The notes: generated from the letters alone by a model not told the origin. DNA of 64,000 bases from Bos javanicus (GCF_032452875.1 NC_083884.1:22213501-22277500), one strand, 5' to 3'; shown: positions 1 through 11,189, counted from the stretch's first letter. Numbers and translations: made by a program.

Positions 1-1080
1 TAAGGCTTTTGCAGTCCCATACACACTGGCAAAGTGCTCCAATGCAGCAGGAATCTTCCACACATGCCATTGCTCAGGTCCCACAATAGGGACTATGATT
101 CTGGGTCAAGGTGGAGACAATCCCCCATTATACCAATTTAACAGTACGTCCTTATCAGTCCAAAATCTAGTATTGGTCTTATGAAATCCCCACACGTTGG
201 ACTTATTATACCAGGAACAGTTATGGTTCTTTTCTTGTTCCTCAGAGCAGTTCACAAACAATCCGTGGGGTCTCCAGTCAATGAATTTAAATATAGATTG
301 ATTTTGCTGAATGATAGAGGTTTTCCCAAACTGTCCCCGACAATCTGACCAATATAGAGATTGAATTGATTAGTTCCTTCTTCATGATACAACATCACAT
401 ATTGGTTCTTCAGGCTGGAAGAGTGAATTAGTATAGTTAACTATTTGTCCAGGATAATGCCTCTCAGAGCCATTTAGCAGGAAGGATGCGGTTGCAAACA
501 TTCCTATACGATAGGCAGAACCATTGTGTGCTGAGTAAGCCCACCATTGTGCAAATATGGTCATGCATAAAGGGTGAGATCCAAAACATTTGGGTAAGGT
601 TTTGAATCCAAGAGAAATATTTATTTTTCTTCCTTCATCTTCTTCATGAACTTGTCTTCGTGTTGACCATGGAGCTGGGAAGTGCAGGCTGTCACTGGTG
701 AATACCACAGGGGCCTTGTCGACCCAATCCATTATGGATAACAAGGGTGGATTAGGTATGTATGCCTAGTAAACATATTCCGCACTTACCCCAGAGGAAC
801 AAGAGAGAACAGCTAGCATTGCCAGAAACAGCTTATCTGGAGTCGTGGGAGTTCCAGTAACTTTCAGTGTTTGTTCAGCCTGATGAGTCATATTTTTCAC
901 CTGAGCCCATGTCGGGTAGGGGTTCAGACGTTGACGTTTTCTCTTTGGCTCCTCTATGGTCATTGATGAGACCCTTCGTGTCAGCTGCGTCACCTGTTGG
1001 GGGAGTCCAGTCTCATGGTTCTTCTCAGTAATACACATGGCAAAGTGGAACCAAGATTTCTTCTCCATCTGCAATGACAA
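1..1080 (-). pseudogene. env: env remnant, leader and part of surface subunit
   Basis: 1080-769 encodes a long leader with a basic cluster (PKRKRQR), of the kind used as a nuclear/RNA-export signal in related betaretroviruses, then a hydrophobic stretch (LFLAMLAVLS) ending in a likely signal-peptide cleavage region. An amber stop at 766-768 falls directly after it. The same phase continues to 385 as surface-subunit-like sequence rich in tryptophan and N-glycosylation sites. It then meets stops at 382-384, 370-372 and 106-108 before leaving the window. The transmembrane subunit is not in the window. Confidence 0.82.
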
Positions 1081-1161
1081 GACCGTAACCTTTGCCTAGG
1101 AGTCGTAAGATTCCTGGCGACCATTGATTAAACTGTTTATACCATATTGGTGTGTTGACTT

Positions 1162-3544
1162 CTAACAGTTGCTTACTGTTTTCCTCTGCAAAATGTCTGC
1201 ACAAGTATCAGAACTTTTATTAAATTTAAAAAATTTAATGAATAAAAAGTTAAAGATAATAACACTTGAGGATTCATAGGATAAGAAGTGTATCTTCTCT
1301 TCCATATTCCCCATTTCTGTTTTAATAATAATTTTAAGAGTATGATGGGCTCTTTCAATAATTGCTTGACCCTGGGGATTATAGGGTAACCCCGTGATGT
1401 GTGTTATATTCCATTCCATAAGAAATGAACGAAACAAGTGAGAGGTAAATGCAGGCCAATTATCTGTTTTTAAGACCGAAGGTATCCCCATAACAGGGAA
1501 GGTGAGTAAAAGTGTGAAAACGGTGTATTTGCTGGATTCTTAAGAGATAGGCACTGCCCATATAAAACCTGAAAATGTATCAACTGAAACAAAAAGCAAT
1601 GAAAACTTGCCTAAGGAGCAATGAGTGAAGTCAGATTGCCAAAGGGAGTTAGGCTGTTGCCCGTGAGGATTAACTCCCGAAACTGTGGTACATAAGTGCA
1701 GAGGAGCGCAGACGTCACAGGATTTAATGATATGTCTTGCTTCAGTGAGGGGAATATGGCATTTAGAGTGCAATCTTTTAGCATTGGTATGAAGATTAGC
1801 ATGTTCGCCAATAGCAGACGTAAAGACAGGAGCTATGAACCTATCACCAGCATCATTTCTTGCTGCCAGGGGGCCAGGCAAACCTGAATGAGCACGTATA
1901 TGTGCAATGAAGAAAGGTTCCGTACGTGATCGAATTAAGGCTTGAGTCCTTGAAAAGAGACTATATAATTCTTCATCTAGGTTGTATAAAAAGGTGGTAA
2001 CAAAATTAGGGAAAAGGGAAGCAAGGTATTTGGAATCAGTATATACATTAAAAGATAATGGTTGAAGAGACAAAAGAGCATATAAAGCATACAATTCAAG
2101 TCTTTGTACTGAAGAATAGGTAGTGGGTAATTTCTCTTTGATATCAGGGCCCATGATCCCAGCTATGCCTTTCTTGTTGCCATCAATGAAATAGGTAGGT
2201 GCATTTGAAATAGGCTGGGAGGCAATGATATTAGTTACTAAAAATTTAGTACACTGTAGGAAGCCCCATAATTTTCCTTTCGGCAAATGGAATGAGATAA
2301 CGTTCTGAAAATCATTTAATGCTATTTGCATGGTCATGGTATACTGTAAGGTAATTTGTAATTCCTTTTTTGTCAAGGGGACATGTATTGCATATGGATC
2401 AAATCCAGTTAAGGTTTGTACATGACTCCTTCCTGTTACAATTAGTTGCCCTATTTTCTCAATTATGATACGATTTTCTTTGACTGTTTAGTATGTAGAT
2501 ATATCTACTCTATCGGGCTGTTTTGAGCTATGACTGCAGTAGGTGAATATTTGGTGGGGAATATATATATAAATAGACTGGTTGGGTTTGATCCAGCCGA
2601 GTTGAGAAAGATTGTTGAATGTGTTTTTCAACAAATTTTAATTCTTCTTCTGTTTCTTTTGTTAGCTGTCTAGGACTATTAGGGTCAAGAGGCCCCTCTA
2701 AAATTTTAAATAAATTTTGTAATGCATAGGTGGGAATGCCAATAGATGGCCGAAGCCAATTAATATCTCCTATCAATTTTTGAAAATTATTTAATGTGTG
2801 TAGAGAATGCATAGAGATTTGAGTTTTTTGAGGTTTTATCTTAGACTCTTCCATAACATGTCCTAAGTAAGTAAAGGGTGCTTTCAATTGAATCTTATCT
2901 GGCACAACAAGCAGGCCATGATTTTGAAGAATGGTAGTGACTTAGTCATATAACTGTTGTAAACAGAGTTCAGATTCCATGGAGAGGAGTATATCATCCA
3001 CATAATGAATTATGAAAGCAGTAGGATATTTATCTCTAATGGGTTGTAATAAAACAGATATGAGATATTGGCAAATGATAGGAGAGTTCATCATTCCCTG
3101 AGGCAAAACCTTCCACTGAAATATTTTAACAGGAGCCATGGGATGTATAGAAGGAACTGAAAAAGCAAAACGTTTTTTATCTTTAGGATGCAAAGGTATA
3201 GTAAAAAAGCAGTCTTGTATATCAGTAATAATTACAGACCATCCTTTTGGCACCATGGAAGGGGAGGGCAATCCAGGTTGTAAGGGCCCCATAGGAATCA
3301 TAGTATTATTAACATTTCTTAAATCCTTCAACATTTGCCATTTTCCTGATTTCTTTTTTATTACAGAAACGGGAGAGTTCCATAGGGAAAATGAAGGCTG
3401 TATATGACTTTTCAGTAGTTGCTCATTTACTAATTGTGTGAGAGCTGCCAACTTTCCTTTAGTCAGGGGCCACTGAGGTGTCCCTACTGGGGTATCAGAT
3501 TCCCAGTCAAGAGGCAGCGGTGTTAACTCAATGGCCCCCATCAA
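1162..3544 (-). pseudogene. pol: pol remnant (reverse transcriptase, RNase H, integrase)
   Basis: 3544-2942 encodes the reverse transcriptase fingers and palm, with a catalytic D in TDIQDCF (residues 107-113), LPQG at 147-150 and YVDD at 181-184. A TAA at 2942-2944 interrupts it, and the same frame continues at 2905-2528 (thumb/connection). The phase then changes between 2528 and 2376. 2376-1540 holds RNase H, with the D of FIDG, the E of LELYAL and the D of YTDS. It continues into integrase with an H-x3-H-x23-C-x2-C zinc domain and the first catalytic D (QSDFTH). After a stop at 1540-1542 the same frame continues at 1491-1162 with the second D (KTDN) and the E exactly 35 residues later. All catalytic residues are therefore visible, but spread over four broken pieces. 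Confidence 0.9.
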
Positions 3545-4257
3545 AAAGTCTCATTTAGAGAAATCGTGGCTTTAATTTGTTCGAGAAAATCCCTTCCCCA
3601 CAAATTAATAGGGATACTGGTAATATATGGTTTGGTGTAAGCTACAATTTGATCAGGACCATAAGCTTGTAAATAGGATGCATTGACGAAAGTTTGTGTA
3701 GCATTAGCCTTGCCTACCCCTAACAATCTGGACGGAGCCACAGTCTTACCCCATTCAAGAGGCCATTCTTCAGTTCTAATAATGGAAATGTTGGCTCCTG
3801 TATCCAACATACCTGTGAAATTTTTTCCCCGTATCTTTAGAGTAAGCATAGGTTTTTGATGTTCCTTCAATAAGGTAGATAGTGTGGCGGCAAGAATGGT
3901 GCTACCAAAACCCCCCTGCCTAATTTTATTAGATGCCTTCAATGGTCTGACATATGGCAAAAGTAATAATTGTGCAAAGTGCTCCCCTTTTTGTAAGTAT
4001 ACATTTCCTAACTTTACGACATTCACCATGACATGTATCTCTCCTTCATAATCTTCATCCACAACTTCAGTCAACACTACTAAACCTCTCATGGTATAAC
4101 TGCTACGTCCCAAAATCAGTCCCACTGTTGTGGATGGGATCGGACTGTAATATCCAGTGGGGATTTTATGAGGATTGTATAATTCTATTAACTCCATGTC
4201 ATAAGGACTAGGTATATCAATGTAAGCACTCTTAGATGTAGCTGCTTGTAGTGTCAT
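3541..4257 (-). CDS. pro: Retroviral pro: dUTPase plus aspartic protease, open over 238 codons
   Basis: The N-terminal half carries dUTPase motifs: GRSS at residues 50-53, VVDEDYEGEI at 65-74, a GEHFAQL segment at 91-97 and GGFGST at 115-120. The C-terminal half is a retropepsin with the catalytic D-T-G-A at 152-155 and a G-R-D near residue 221, the usual place for the conserved C-terminal G-R-D/N motif. The frame has no stop. In the family this protein is made as a gag-pro frameshift product, so the ATG at 4257 need not be a true start and part of the dUTPase probably lies upstream. The frame ends four bases into the pol frame, which is in the -1 phase. Alone among the genes here it looks undamaged, but its gag and pol partners are broken. 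Confidence 0.82.
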   Translation of the reverse strand: MTLQAATSKSAYIDIPSPYDMELIELYNPHKIPTGYYSPIPSTTVGLILGRSSYTMRGLVVLTEVVDEDYEGEIHVMVNVVKLGNVYLQKGEHFAQLLLLPYVRPLKASNKIRQGGFGSTILAATLSTLLKEHQKPMLTLKIRGKNFTGMLDTGANISIIRTEEWPLEWGKTVAPSRLLGVGKANATQTFVNASYLQAYGPDQIVAYTKPYITSIPINLWGRDFLEQIKATISLNETF

Positions 4258-4304
4258 GATGTGGGGTCCTCTTTTTGTAGTGGGGCTAGAGGATAGCCCC
4301 TTTA

Positions 4305-6043
4305 CTAGTTTCCCTGTTGTTTCTGCTGTGCCTCTGTAGTTAATGCATTTCCATCCTTATCCAATTTGGAACGACATTCATTCAACCAATGGAATCCCTT
4401 TTTACATTTTGGGCAAACTCCTGGGGGCCTTTTTTTATTAGAAGTAGTAGTATTTTTTTGAGAAGGCAATGGCAACCCACTCCAGTACTCTTGCCTGGAA
4501 AATCCCATGGACAGAGGAGCCTGGTAGGCTGCAGACCATGGGGTTGCAAAGAGTCGGGCACGACTGAGCAACTTCACTTTCACTTTTCACTCTCATGCAT
4601 TGGAGAAGGAAATGGCAACCCACTCCAGTGTTCTTGCTTGCAGAATTCCAGGGATGGGGGAGCCTGGTGGGCTGCCATCTATGGGGTCACACAGAGTCGG
4701 ACATGACTGAAGCGATTTAGCAGTATTATTTTTAGCTGTTTGCACTGGCATGCGGCTTTGTTTTTTCATATGGCTGGCCTTCCTGAAGTTAAAACATTTA
4801 GCATTGGCAGCCTTTTGCACATTAAAATTTCTAGTCCCACTAATTTTGCTATATGGGACATAGATCTGATATCTCTACAAGCTTTCAAATACTCCATTAG
4901 AGAACCAGTTTCTTGAATTGGTCTAAGCACAGATCGACATTCCTCATTAGCATTTTTTCAAAGGCAAGTTGTTTTAAAATAATATTTTGTAAGATTTCAT
5001 CCTTGATAGATTTTTTGATGGCATCCTTTAATTTTCCTATAAATTGGGAATATTCCTCTTCATGCCCTTGGGTAATCTTGACAAATGAACCATCAGAGTT
5101 AATACTATCAACCTTTGCCCATGCTTTGCAAGAAAATTCTTTAATGAAATACAACATCTGAGGGGTAATATTAGCTAATTGCACAGTCATATCGGCCATG
5201 GCTCCTGTTCCAGTGAGTATATCATAGGTTAAATTGGCAGGGTTACCACGAGATTGCTGGTCAATCATCATTTGTTGGGCTTTGTCATCAACCCACATTT
5301 GCCACTGAAGTAATTGCTAAGAATTTAGAACCATCTTTGCTACTTGAAAAAAATCATACGGCATCCAATGATCAGCCCATTCTCTGAGGAATTCTACACA
5401 GTAAGGAGAAGTAGGTCCATACAGAGAGCATGCTTTCTTAAAGCTAGACAACATACCAAAATCTAAACCAGCCCAAGTATTCTGGCCTTGGGCAGGTTGA
5501 TCAAACTGTATTGGGAAAGCAAAAGTGCAAGCAGGCATCTCCCGAGGAGGAGTGAAATGGTTAGTACGAGCAAAGTTAGCAACTGCTGTTACAGGTGGAG
5601 CAGAAGGGAAAACCTCAGATTTGGGCTGTCCATTGAATGAAATGACCTCCGCTCTAAGTGGTTTCGGTTTCGACACATCCTGTATACATATGTCTCCAAG
5701 CTGTTTTTCCAGGGATTGTGTCCGATTGAGCATAACATTCTTATATTTCAAAGCACCTTGCATATCTTGTTCCTCAAGCTCATATTCATGTAAAGACCGA
5801 ACAGTCTTCACTTCCAAATCAACATTATGCCCTTCAATTTGTTCTATGACAGCCCATATGAATGACCATGTAACCCACCATTGAGGGGGAATACGGACTC
5901 CTTGCCAATATGCTCGCAAAACATTATTCTTAACCCTTTTCCATATGTCTAGATTGAGCATCCCTTCCTCTGGGAACCATGGATTATGTTCCAGTAATAT
6001 ATGATAGCAGTTGTTCAACTGACTCTTGAAACATTAACACCAT
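4305..6043 (-). pseudogene. gag: gag remnant (matrix, capsid, nucleocapsid)
   Basis: The structural polyprotein survives in three open pieces. 6018-5317 covers matrix, a proline-rich spacer and the capsid N-terminus. It ends at an in-frame stop (5317-5319), and the same frame resumes at 5298-4897 with the rest of capsid, including a Q-G-x-x-E-x-Y-x-x-F stretch like the major homology region. The nucleocapsid lies in another phase from about 4820. Its first zinc knuckle has lost two of three cysteines, keeping one C and the H. The second, at 4374-4415, is a complete C-x2-C-x4-H-x4-C. A Bov-A2 SINE separates the two knuckles. An ATG at 6041-6043 is a candidate start, but it lies in a different phase from the long frame and stops after about 20 codons, so the 5' end is also damaged. 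Confidence 0.88.
4460..4721 (+). mobile_element. Bov-A2 SINE inside gag
   Basis: A dimeric Bov-A2 with the standard start (GAGAAGGCAATGG) and end (GATTTAGCAG) lies antisense to the provirus. Similar flanks, AGTATTTTTTT at 4449-4459 and AGTATTATTTTT at 4722-4733, look like a target duplication with one difference. The insertion therefore postdates the provirus. Confidence 0.9.
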
Positions 6044-6156
6044 TTTGTTTTAAAAAGTGATGCATTATAGAAATGAAAGGAATCTTACTGCTAGGTTGTC
6101 CCATCCTGCTTACCTCTTTCTGCAGGGCTCACCGCTTTGTTCAGTCTTCCTATCAA

Positions 6157-6174
6157 GTCCCTGTTCGGGCGCCA
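6157..6174 (-). other. Primer binding site, tRNA-Lys type
   Basis: The minus strand reads TGGCGCCCGAACAGGGAC, 18 bases, immediately downstream of the LTR. This matches the primer site complementary to the 3' end of tRNA-Lys3 used by lentiviruses and several betaretroviruses. It fixes the orientation and the LTR end. Confidence 0.92.
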
Positions 6175-6176
6175 CC

Positions 6177-6590
6177 TGTGGGAATTTTCTTTCCCAGGAC
6201 TTGGAAACAGCGAACCTGAAAGAACAATGCTCGGACAGTCTCTTCAAGGACTGACAACTTTATTTCTGCAGTCAAGTCTTTTTATAGGAGTAAGGAAAAA
6301 AGAGCTTAGAATATATGGCCAGCAGGGCACGTACAAGGCTAAGATATAATCAGTAAAAGATACTTCAAGGACCATGTTCTTAACGTTCTTAATGACCTAT
6401 GTGTTTATCCATGACCCATTTTCTCAAGCAATGTCTTTAATGTTTAATTGCTAAATTTTGGCTCCGAGCATAGCCAAAGGCAGGAAATGTTTTTCAGCTA
6501 TCAGTACACAATGCCTGGGTACTTCTGGCCCTTCGCCATTTCCCCAAGGACCTTCTCCTTCAAGGCTATTTTGCACTGCGCCTCCCAACA
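6177..6590 (-). repeat. 5' LTR of the provirus
   Basis: On the minus strand the block begins TGTTGGGA (6590 downward) and ends TCCCACA (6177), an imperfect TG...CA inverted repeat of the retroviral kind. It ends two bases before the primer binding site. It contains a TATA-like box and an AATAAA signal. Recognisable L1 sequence starts immediately beyond 6590. An alternative outer edge at 6599 is possible because the motif TGTTGGG repeats there. Confidence 0.8.
6259..6286 (-). promoter_or_regulatory. LTR TATA-like box (6279-6286) and polyadenylation signal (6259-6264)
   Basis: The minus strand reads TATAAAAA at 6286-6279 and AATAAA at 6264-6259, only about 15 bases apart. Both lie in the middle of the LTR where the U3/R boundary is expected. 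Activity cannot be judged from sequence. Confidence 0.6.
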
Positions 6591-6807
6591 CACCCAACAT
6601 AGGAGCACCATAATATGTAAGACAAATGCAAACAAATATGAAAGGGGACATTAACAATAATACAATAATAGTGGAGAATTTAATACCCCACACACAACTA
6701 TGCATAGATCAACTAAACAGAAAATTAACAAAGAAACATAAACGTTAAATGATACAATAGACCAACTAGACCTAATTGATATCTATAGGACATTTTACCC
6801 CAAAACA

Positions 6808-9800
6808 ATGAATTTCACCTTTTTCTCAAGCGCACATGGAACCTTCTCCAGGATAGATCACATCCTGGGCCATAAATCTAGCCTTGGTAAATTCAAAAAA
6901 ATTGAAATCATTCCAAGCATCTTTTCTGACCACAATGCAGTAAGATTAGATCTCAATTACAGGAGAAAAAATATTAAAAATTCCAACAAATGGAGGCTGA
7001 ACAACACGCTGCTGAATAACCAACAAATCACAGAAGAAATAAAAAAAGAAATCAAAATATGCATAGAAACAAATGAAAATGAAAACACAACAACCCAAAA
7101 CCTATGGGAAACTGTAAAAGCAGCACTAAGGGGAAAGTTCATAGCAATACAGGCATACCTCAAGAAATAAGAAAAAAAGTCAAATAAATAACCTAACTCT
7201 ACACCTAAAGCAACTAGAAAAGGAAGAAATGAAGAACCAGAGGGTTAGTAGAAGGAAAGAAATCTTAAAAATTAGGGCAGAAATAAATGCAAAAGAAAAA
7301 AGGAGACCATAGCAAAAATCAACAAAGCCAAAAGCTGGTTCTTTGAAAGGATAAATAAAATTGACAAACTATTAGCCAGACTCATCAAGAAACAAAGGGA
7401 GAAAAATCAAATCAATAAAATTAGAAATGAAAATGGAGAGATCACAACAGACAACACACAAATACAAAGGATCATAAGAGACTACTGCTGCTGCTGCTGC
7501 TGCTGCTAAGTCACTTCAGTCGTCTCTGACTCTGTGCAACCCCATAGATGGCCGCCCACGAGGCTCTGCCATCCCTAGGATTCTCCAGGCAAGAACACTG
7601 AGTGGGTTTCCATTTCCTTCTCCAATGCATGAAAGTGAAAAGTGAAAGTGAAGTTGCTCAGTCATGTCAGATTTGTAGCGACCCCATGGACTGCAGCCCA
7701 CCAGGCTCCTCCCCATCCATGGGATTTTCCAGGCAAGAGTACTGGAGTGGGGTGCCATTGCCTTCTCCAATGGACAATGTGGAAGAAATGGTCAAATTCT
7801 TAGAAAAGTAAAACTTTCCAAAACTGGACCAGGAGAAATAGAAAATCTTAACAGACCCATCACAAGCACAGACATTGAAACTGTAATCAGAAATTTTCCA
7901 GCAAACAAAAGCCCAGGTCCAGATGGCTTCACAGCTGAATTCTACCAGAAATTTAGAGAAGAGGTGACACCTATCCTACTCAAACTCTTCCAGAAAATTG
8001 CAGAGGAGGGTAAACTTCCAAACTCATTCTATGAGGCCACCATCACCCTAATACCAAAACCTGACAAAGATGCCACAAAAAAAGAAAACTACAGGCCAAT
8101 ATCACTGATGAATATAGATGCAAAAATCCTTAACAAAATTCTAGCAATCAGAATCCAACAACAAATTAAAAAGATCATACACCATGACCAAGTGGGCTTT
8201 ATCCCAGGGATGCAAGGATTCTTTAATATCTGCAAACCAATCAATGTAATACACCACATTAACAAATTGAAAAATATAAACCATATGATTATCTCAATAG
8301 ATGCAGAGAAAGCCTTTGATAAAATTCACCATCCATTTATGATAAGAACTCTCCAGAAAGCAGGAATAGAAGGAACATACCTCAACATAATAAAAGCTAT
8401 ATATGACAAACCCACAGCAAACATTATCCTCAATGGTGAAAAATTGAAAGCATTTCCTCTAAAGTCAGGAACAAGACAAGGATGCCCACTTTCACCATTA
8501 CTATTCAACATAGTTTTGGAAGTTTTGGCCACAGCAATCAGAGCAGAAAAAGAAATAAAAGGAATCCAAATCGGAAAAGAAGAAGTAAACCTCTCACTGT
8601 TTGCAGGTTACAGGATCATCTACATAGAAAATCCTAAAGACTTCACCAGAAAATTACTAGAGTGAATCAATTAATATATTAAAGTTGCAGGATATAAAAT
8701 CAACACATAGAAATTCCTTGCATTCCTATACACTAATAATGAGAAAATAGAAAGAGAAATTAAGGAAACAATTCCATTCACCATTGCAATGAAAAGAATA
8801 AAATACTTAGGAATATATCTACCTAAAGAAACTAAAGACCTATATATAGAAAACTATAAAACACTGATGAGAGAAATCAAAAAGGACACTAATAGATGGA
8901 GAAAAATACCATGTTCATGGATTGGAAGAATCAATATAGTGAAAATGAGTATACTATCCAAAGCAATCTATAGATTCAATGCAATCCCTATCAATCTGCC
9001 AATGGTGTTTTTCACAGAGCTAGAACAAATAATTTCACAATTTGTATGGAAATGCAAGAAACCTCAAATAACCAAAGCAATCTTGAGAAAGAAGAATGGA
9101 ACTGGAGGAATCAACCTGCCTGACTTCAGGCTCTACTACAAAGCCACAGTCATCAAGACAGTATGGTACTGGCACAAAGACAGAAATATAGATCAATGGA
9201 ACAAAATAGAAAGCCCAGAGATAAATCCACAACTATGGACAACTTATCTTTGACAAAGGAAGCAAGAATATACAGTGGAGAAAAGAAAATCTCTTTAACA
9301 AGTGGTGCTGGGAAAACTGGTCAACCACTTGTAAAAGAATGAAACTAGAACACTTTCTAACATCATACACAAAAATAAACTCAAAATGGATTAATGATCT
9401 AAACATAAGACCAGAAACTATAAAAATCTTAGAAGAGAACATAGGCAAAACACTCTCCGACATACATCACAGCAGGATCCTCTATAACACACCTCCCAGA
9501 ATATTGGAAATAAAAGCACAAATAAACAAATGGGATCTAATCAAAATTAAAAGCTTCTGCACAACAAAAGAAACTATAAGCAAAGTGAAAAGACAGCCTT
9601 CAGAATGGGAGAAAATAATAGCAAATGAAGCAACTGACAAACAACTAATCTCAAAAATATACAAGCAACTCCTGTAGCTCAATTCCAGGAAAATAAACAA
9701 CCCAATCAAAAAATGGGCCAAAGAACTAAATAGACATTTCTCCAAAGAAGACATACATATGGCTAACAAACACATGAAAAGATGCTCAACATGACTCATT

Positions 9801-10292
9801 ATCAGAGAAATGCAAATCAAAACCACAATGAAGTACCATTTTATGCCAGTCAGAATGGCTGCGATCCAAAAGTCTACAAGCAATAAATGCTGGAAAGGAA
9901 GTGGAGAAAAGGGAACCCTCTTACACTGTTGGTGGGAATGCAAACTAGTACAGCCACTATGGAGAACAGTGTGGAGATTCCTTAAAAAACTGGAAATAGA
10001 AATGCCATAAGACCCAGCAATCCCACTGCTGGGCATACACTCCGAGGAAATCAGAATCGAAAAAGACACGTGTACCCCAATGTTCATTGCAGCACTGTTT
10101 CTAATAGCCAGGACATTGAAGCAACCTAGATGTCCATCAGCAGAGGAATGGATAAGAAAGCAGTGGTACATATACACAATGGAGTATTACTCAGCCATGA
10201 AAAAGAATACATTTGAATCAGTTCTAATGAGGTGGATGAAACTGAAGCCTATTATACAGAGTGAAGCCAGAAAGAAAAACACCAATACAGTA
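6808..10292 (+). pseudogene. L1 ORF2 remnant (endonuclease/reverse transcriptase)
   Basis: Open pieces at 6808-7170, 7964-8665, 8789-9253, 9339-9677 and 9810-10010 match successive parts of L1 ORF2p. They show the end of the endonuclease (SDHNAVRLDLNY), the fingers (LIPKPDKD.TKKENYRPISLMN), the QVGFIPGMQG segment, SIDAEKAFD with a catalytic aspartate, GTRQGCPLSPLLFN, and the C-terminal cysteine-containing region (KGTLLHCWWECK at about 9913-9948). The palm motif normally reading FADD is FAGY here (about 8599-8610), so both catalytic aspartates are gone. Stops and frameshifts separate the pieces. This is a dead copy. Confidence 0.9.
7485..7768 (-). mobile_element. Bov-A2 SINE in L1 ORF2
   Basis: On the plus strand it begins with a CTG-type triplet run (7485-7507, the reverse of the element's GCA tail) and ends TGCCATTGCCTTCTCC. 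The L1 text resumes after it. No convincing target duplication is visible, and some L1 bases seem to be missing at the junction. Confidence 0.9.
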
Positions 10293-11189
10293 TCAGATCA
10301 GATCAGATCAGTCGCTCAGTTGTGTCCAATTGTTTGCAACCCCATGAATCACAGCACACCAGGCCTCCCTGTCCATCACCAACTCCTGGAGTTTACTGAG
10401 ACTCACGCCCATCAAGTCAGTGATACCATCCAGCCATCTCATCCTCTGTCATCCCCTTCTCCTCCTGCCCCCAATCCCTCCCAGCATCAGAGTCTTTTAC
10501 AATGAGTCAACTCTTTGCATGAGGTGGCCAAAGTACTGGAGTTTCAGCTTTAGCATCATTCCTTCCAAAGAAATCCCAGGGCTGATCTCCTTCAGAATGG
10601 ACTGGTTGGATCTCTGTGCAGTCCAAGGGACTCTCAAGAGTCTTCTCTAACACCACAGTTCAAAAGCATCAATTCTTCGGCACTCAGCCTTCTTCACAGT
10701 CCAACCGTCACATCCATACGTGACCAGAGGAAAAACCATAGCCTTGACTAGATGGACCTTTGTTGGCAAAGTAATGTCTCTGCTTTTGAATATGCTATCT
10801 AGGTTGGTCATAACTTTCCTTCCAAGGAGTAAGCCTCTTTTAATTTCATGGCTGCAGTCACCATCTGCAGTGATTTTGGAGCCCAGAAAAATAAATTCTG
10901 ACACTGTATCCCCATCTATTTCCCATGAAGTGATAGGACCAGATGCCATGATCTTCGTTTTCTGACTGTTGAACTTTAAGCCAACTTTTTTCACTCTCCA
11001 CCTTCACTTTCATCAAGAGGCTTTTTAGTTCCTCTTCACTTTCTGCCATAAGGATGGTGTCATCTGCATATCTGAGGTTATTGATATTTCTCCTGGCAAA
11101 CGATTCCAACTTGTGTTTCTTCCAGTCCAGCGTTTCTCATGATGTATTCTGCATATAAGTTAAATAAACAGGGTGACAATATACAGCCT
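10293..11189 (-). mobile_element. BovB (RTE) LINE 3' portion inserted in the L1 3' region
   Basis: The 3' tail is a (GATCA)n run at 10293-10311. Reading the minus strand upward, the C-terminal part of BovB ORF2 follows, including the YADD box (11059-11070) and broken frames at 10647-10994 and 10858-11109. It is 5'-truncated at about 11189. L1 3' UTR sequence continues on both sides (AACACCAATACAG before, CTAACACATATATATGG after), so BovB landed in L1. Confidence 0.9.

Larger units (their letters stand above)
1..6590 (-). mobile_element. Betaretrovirus-like (class II, ERVK-type) endogenous provirus, 5' portion
   Basis: Read on the minus strand the order is LTR, primer binding site, gag, pro, pol, env. 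The window edge cuts the element inside env, so the 3' LTR and the target duplication lie outside. Class II assignment rests on four things seen here: a tRNA-Lys-type primer site, a dUTPase domain fused upstream of protease, a nucleocapsid with two zinc-knuckle positions, and an arginine-rich env leader. Codon phases of gag, pro and pol step by -1 at each junction, as in betaretroviruses read by two ribosomal frameshifts. Stops, frameshifts and an inserted SINE make it non-functional as a whole. Subfamily is not assigned. Confidence 0.93.

Noticed and set aside
4389..4706. 105-codon plus-strand open frame
   Set aside because: It lies almost entirely in a Bov-A2 SINE. Frames with the same GSPRQEYWSG/QSCPTLCDP-like wording appear in nearly every Bov SINE here.
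1..6590. Assignment to a named sheep or cattle provirus
   Set aside because: Motifs support class II only. Naming a subfamily would need alignment to reference elements that I cannot run.
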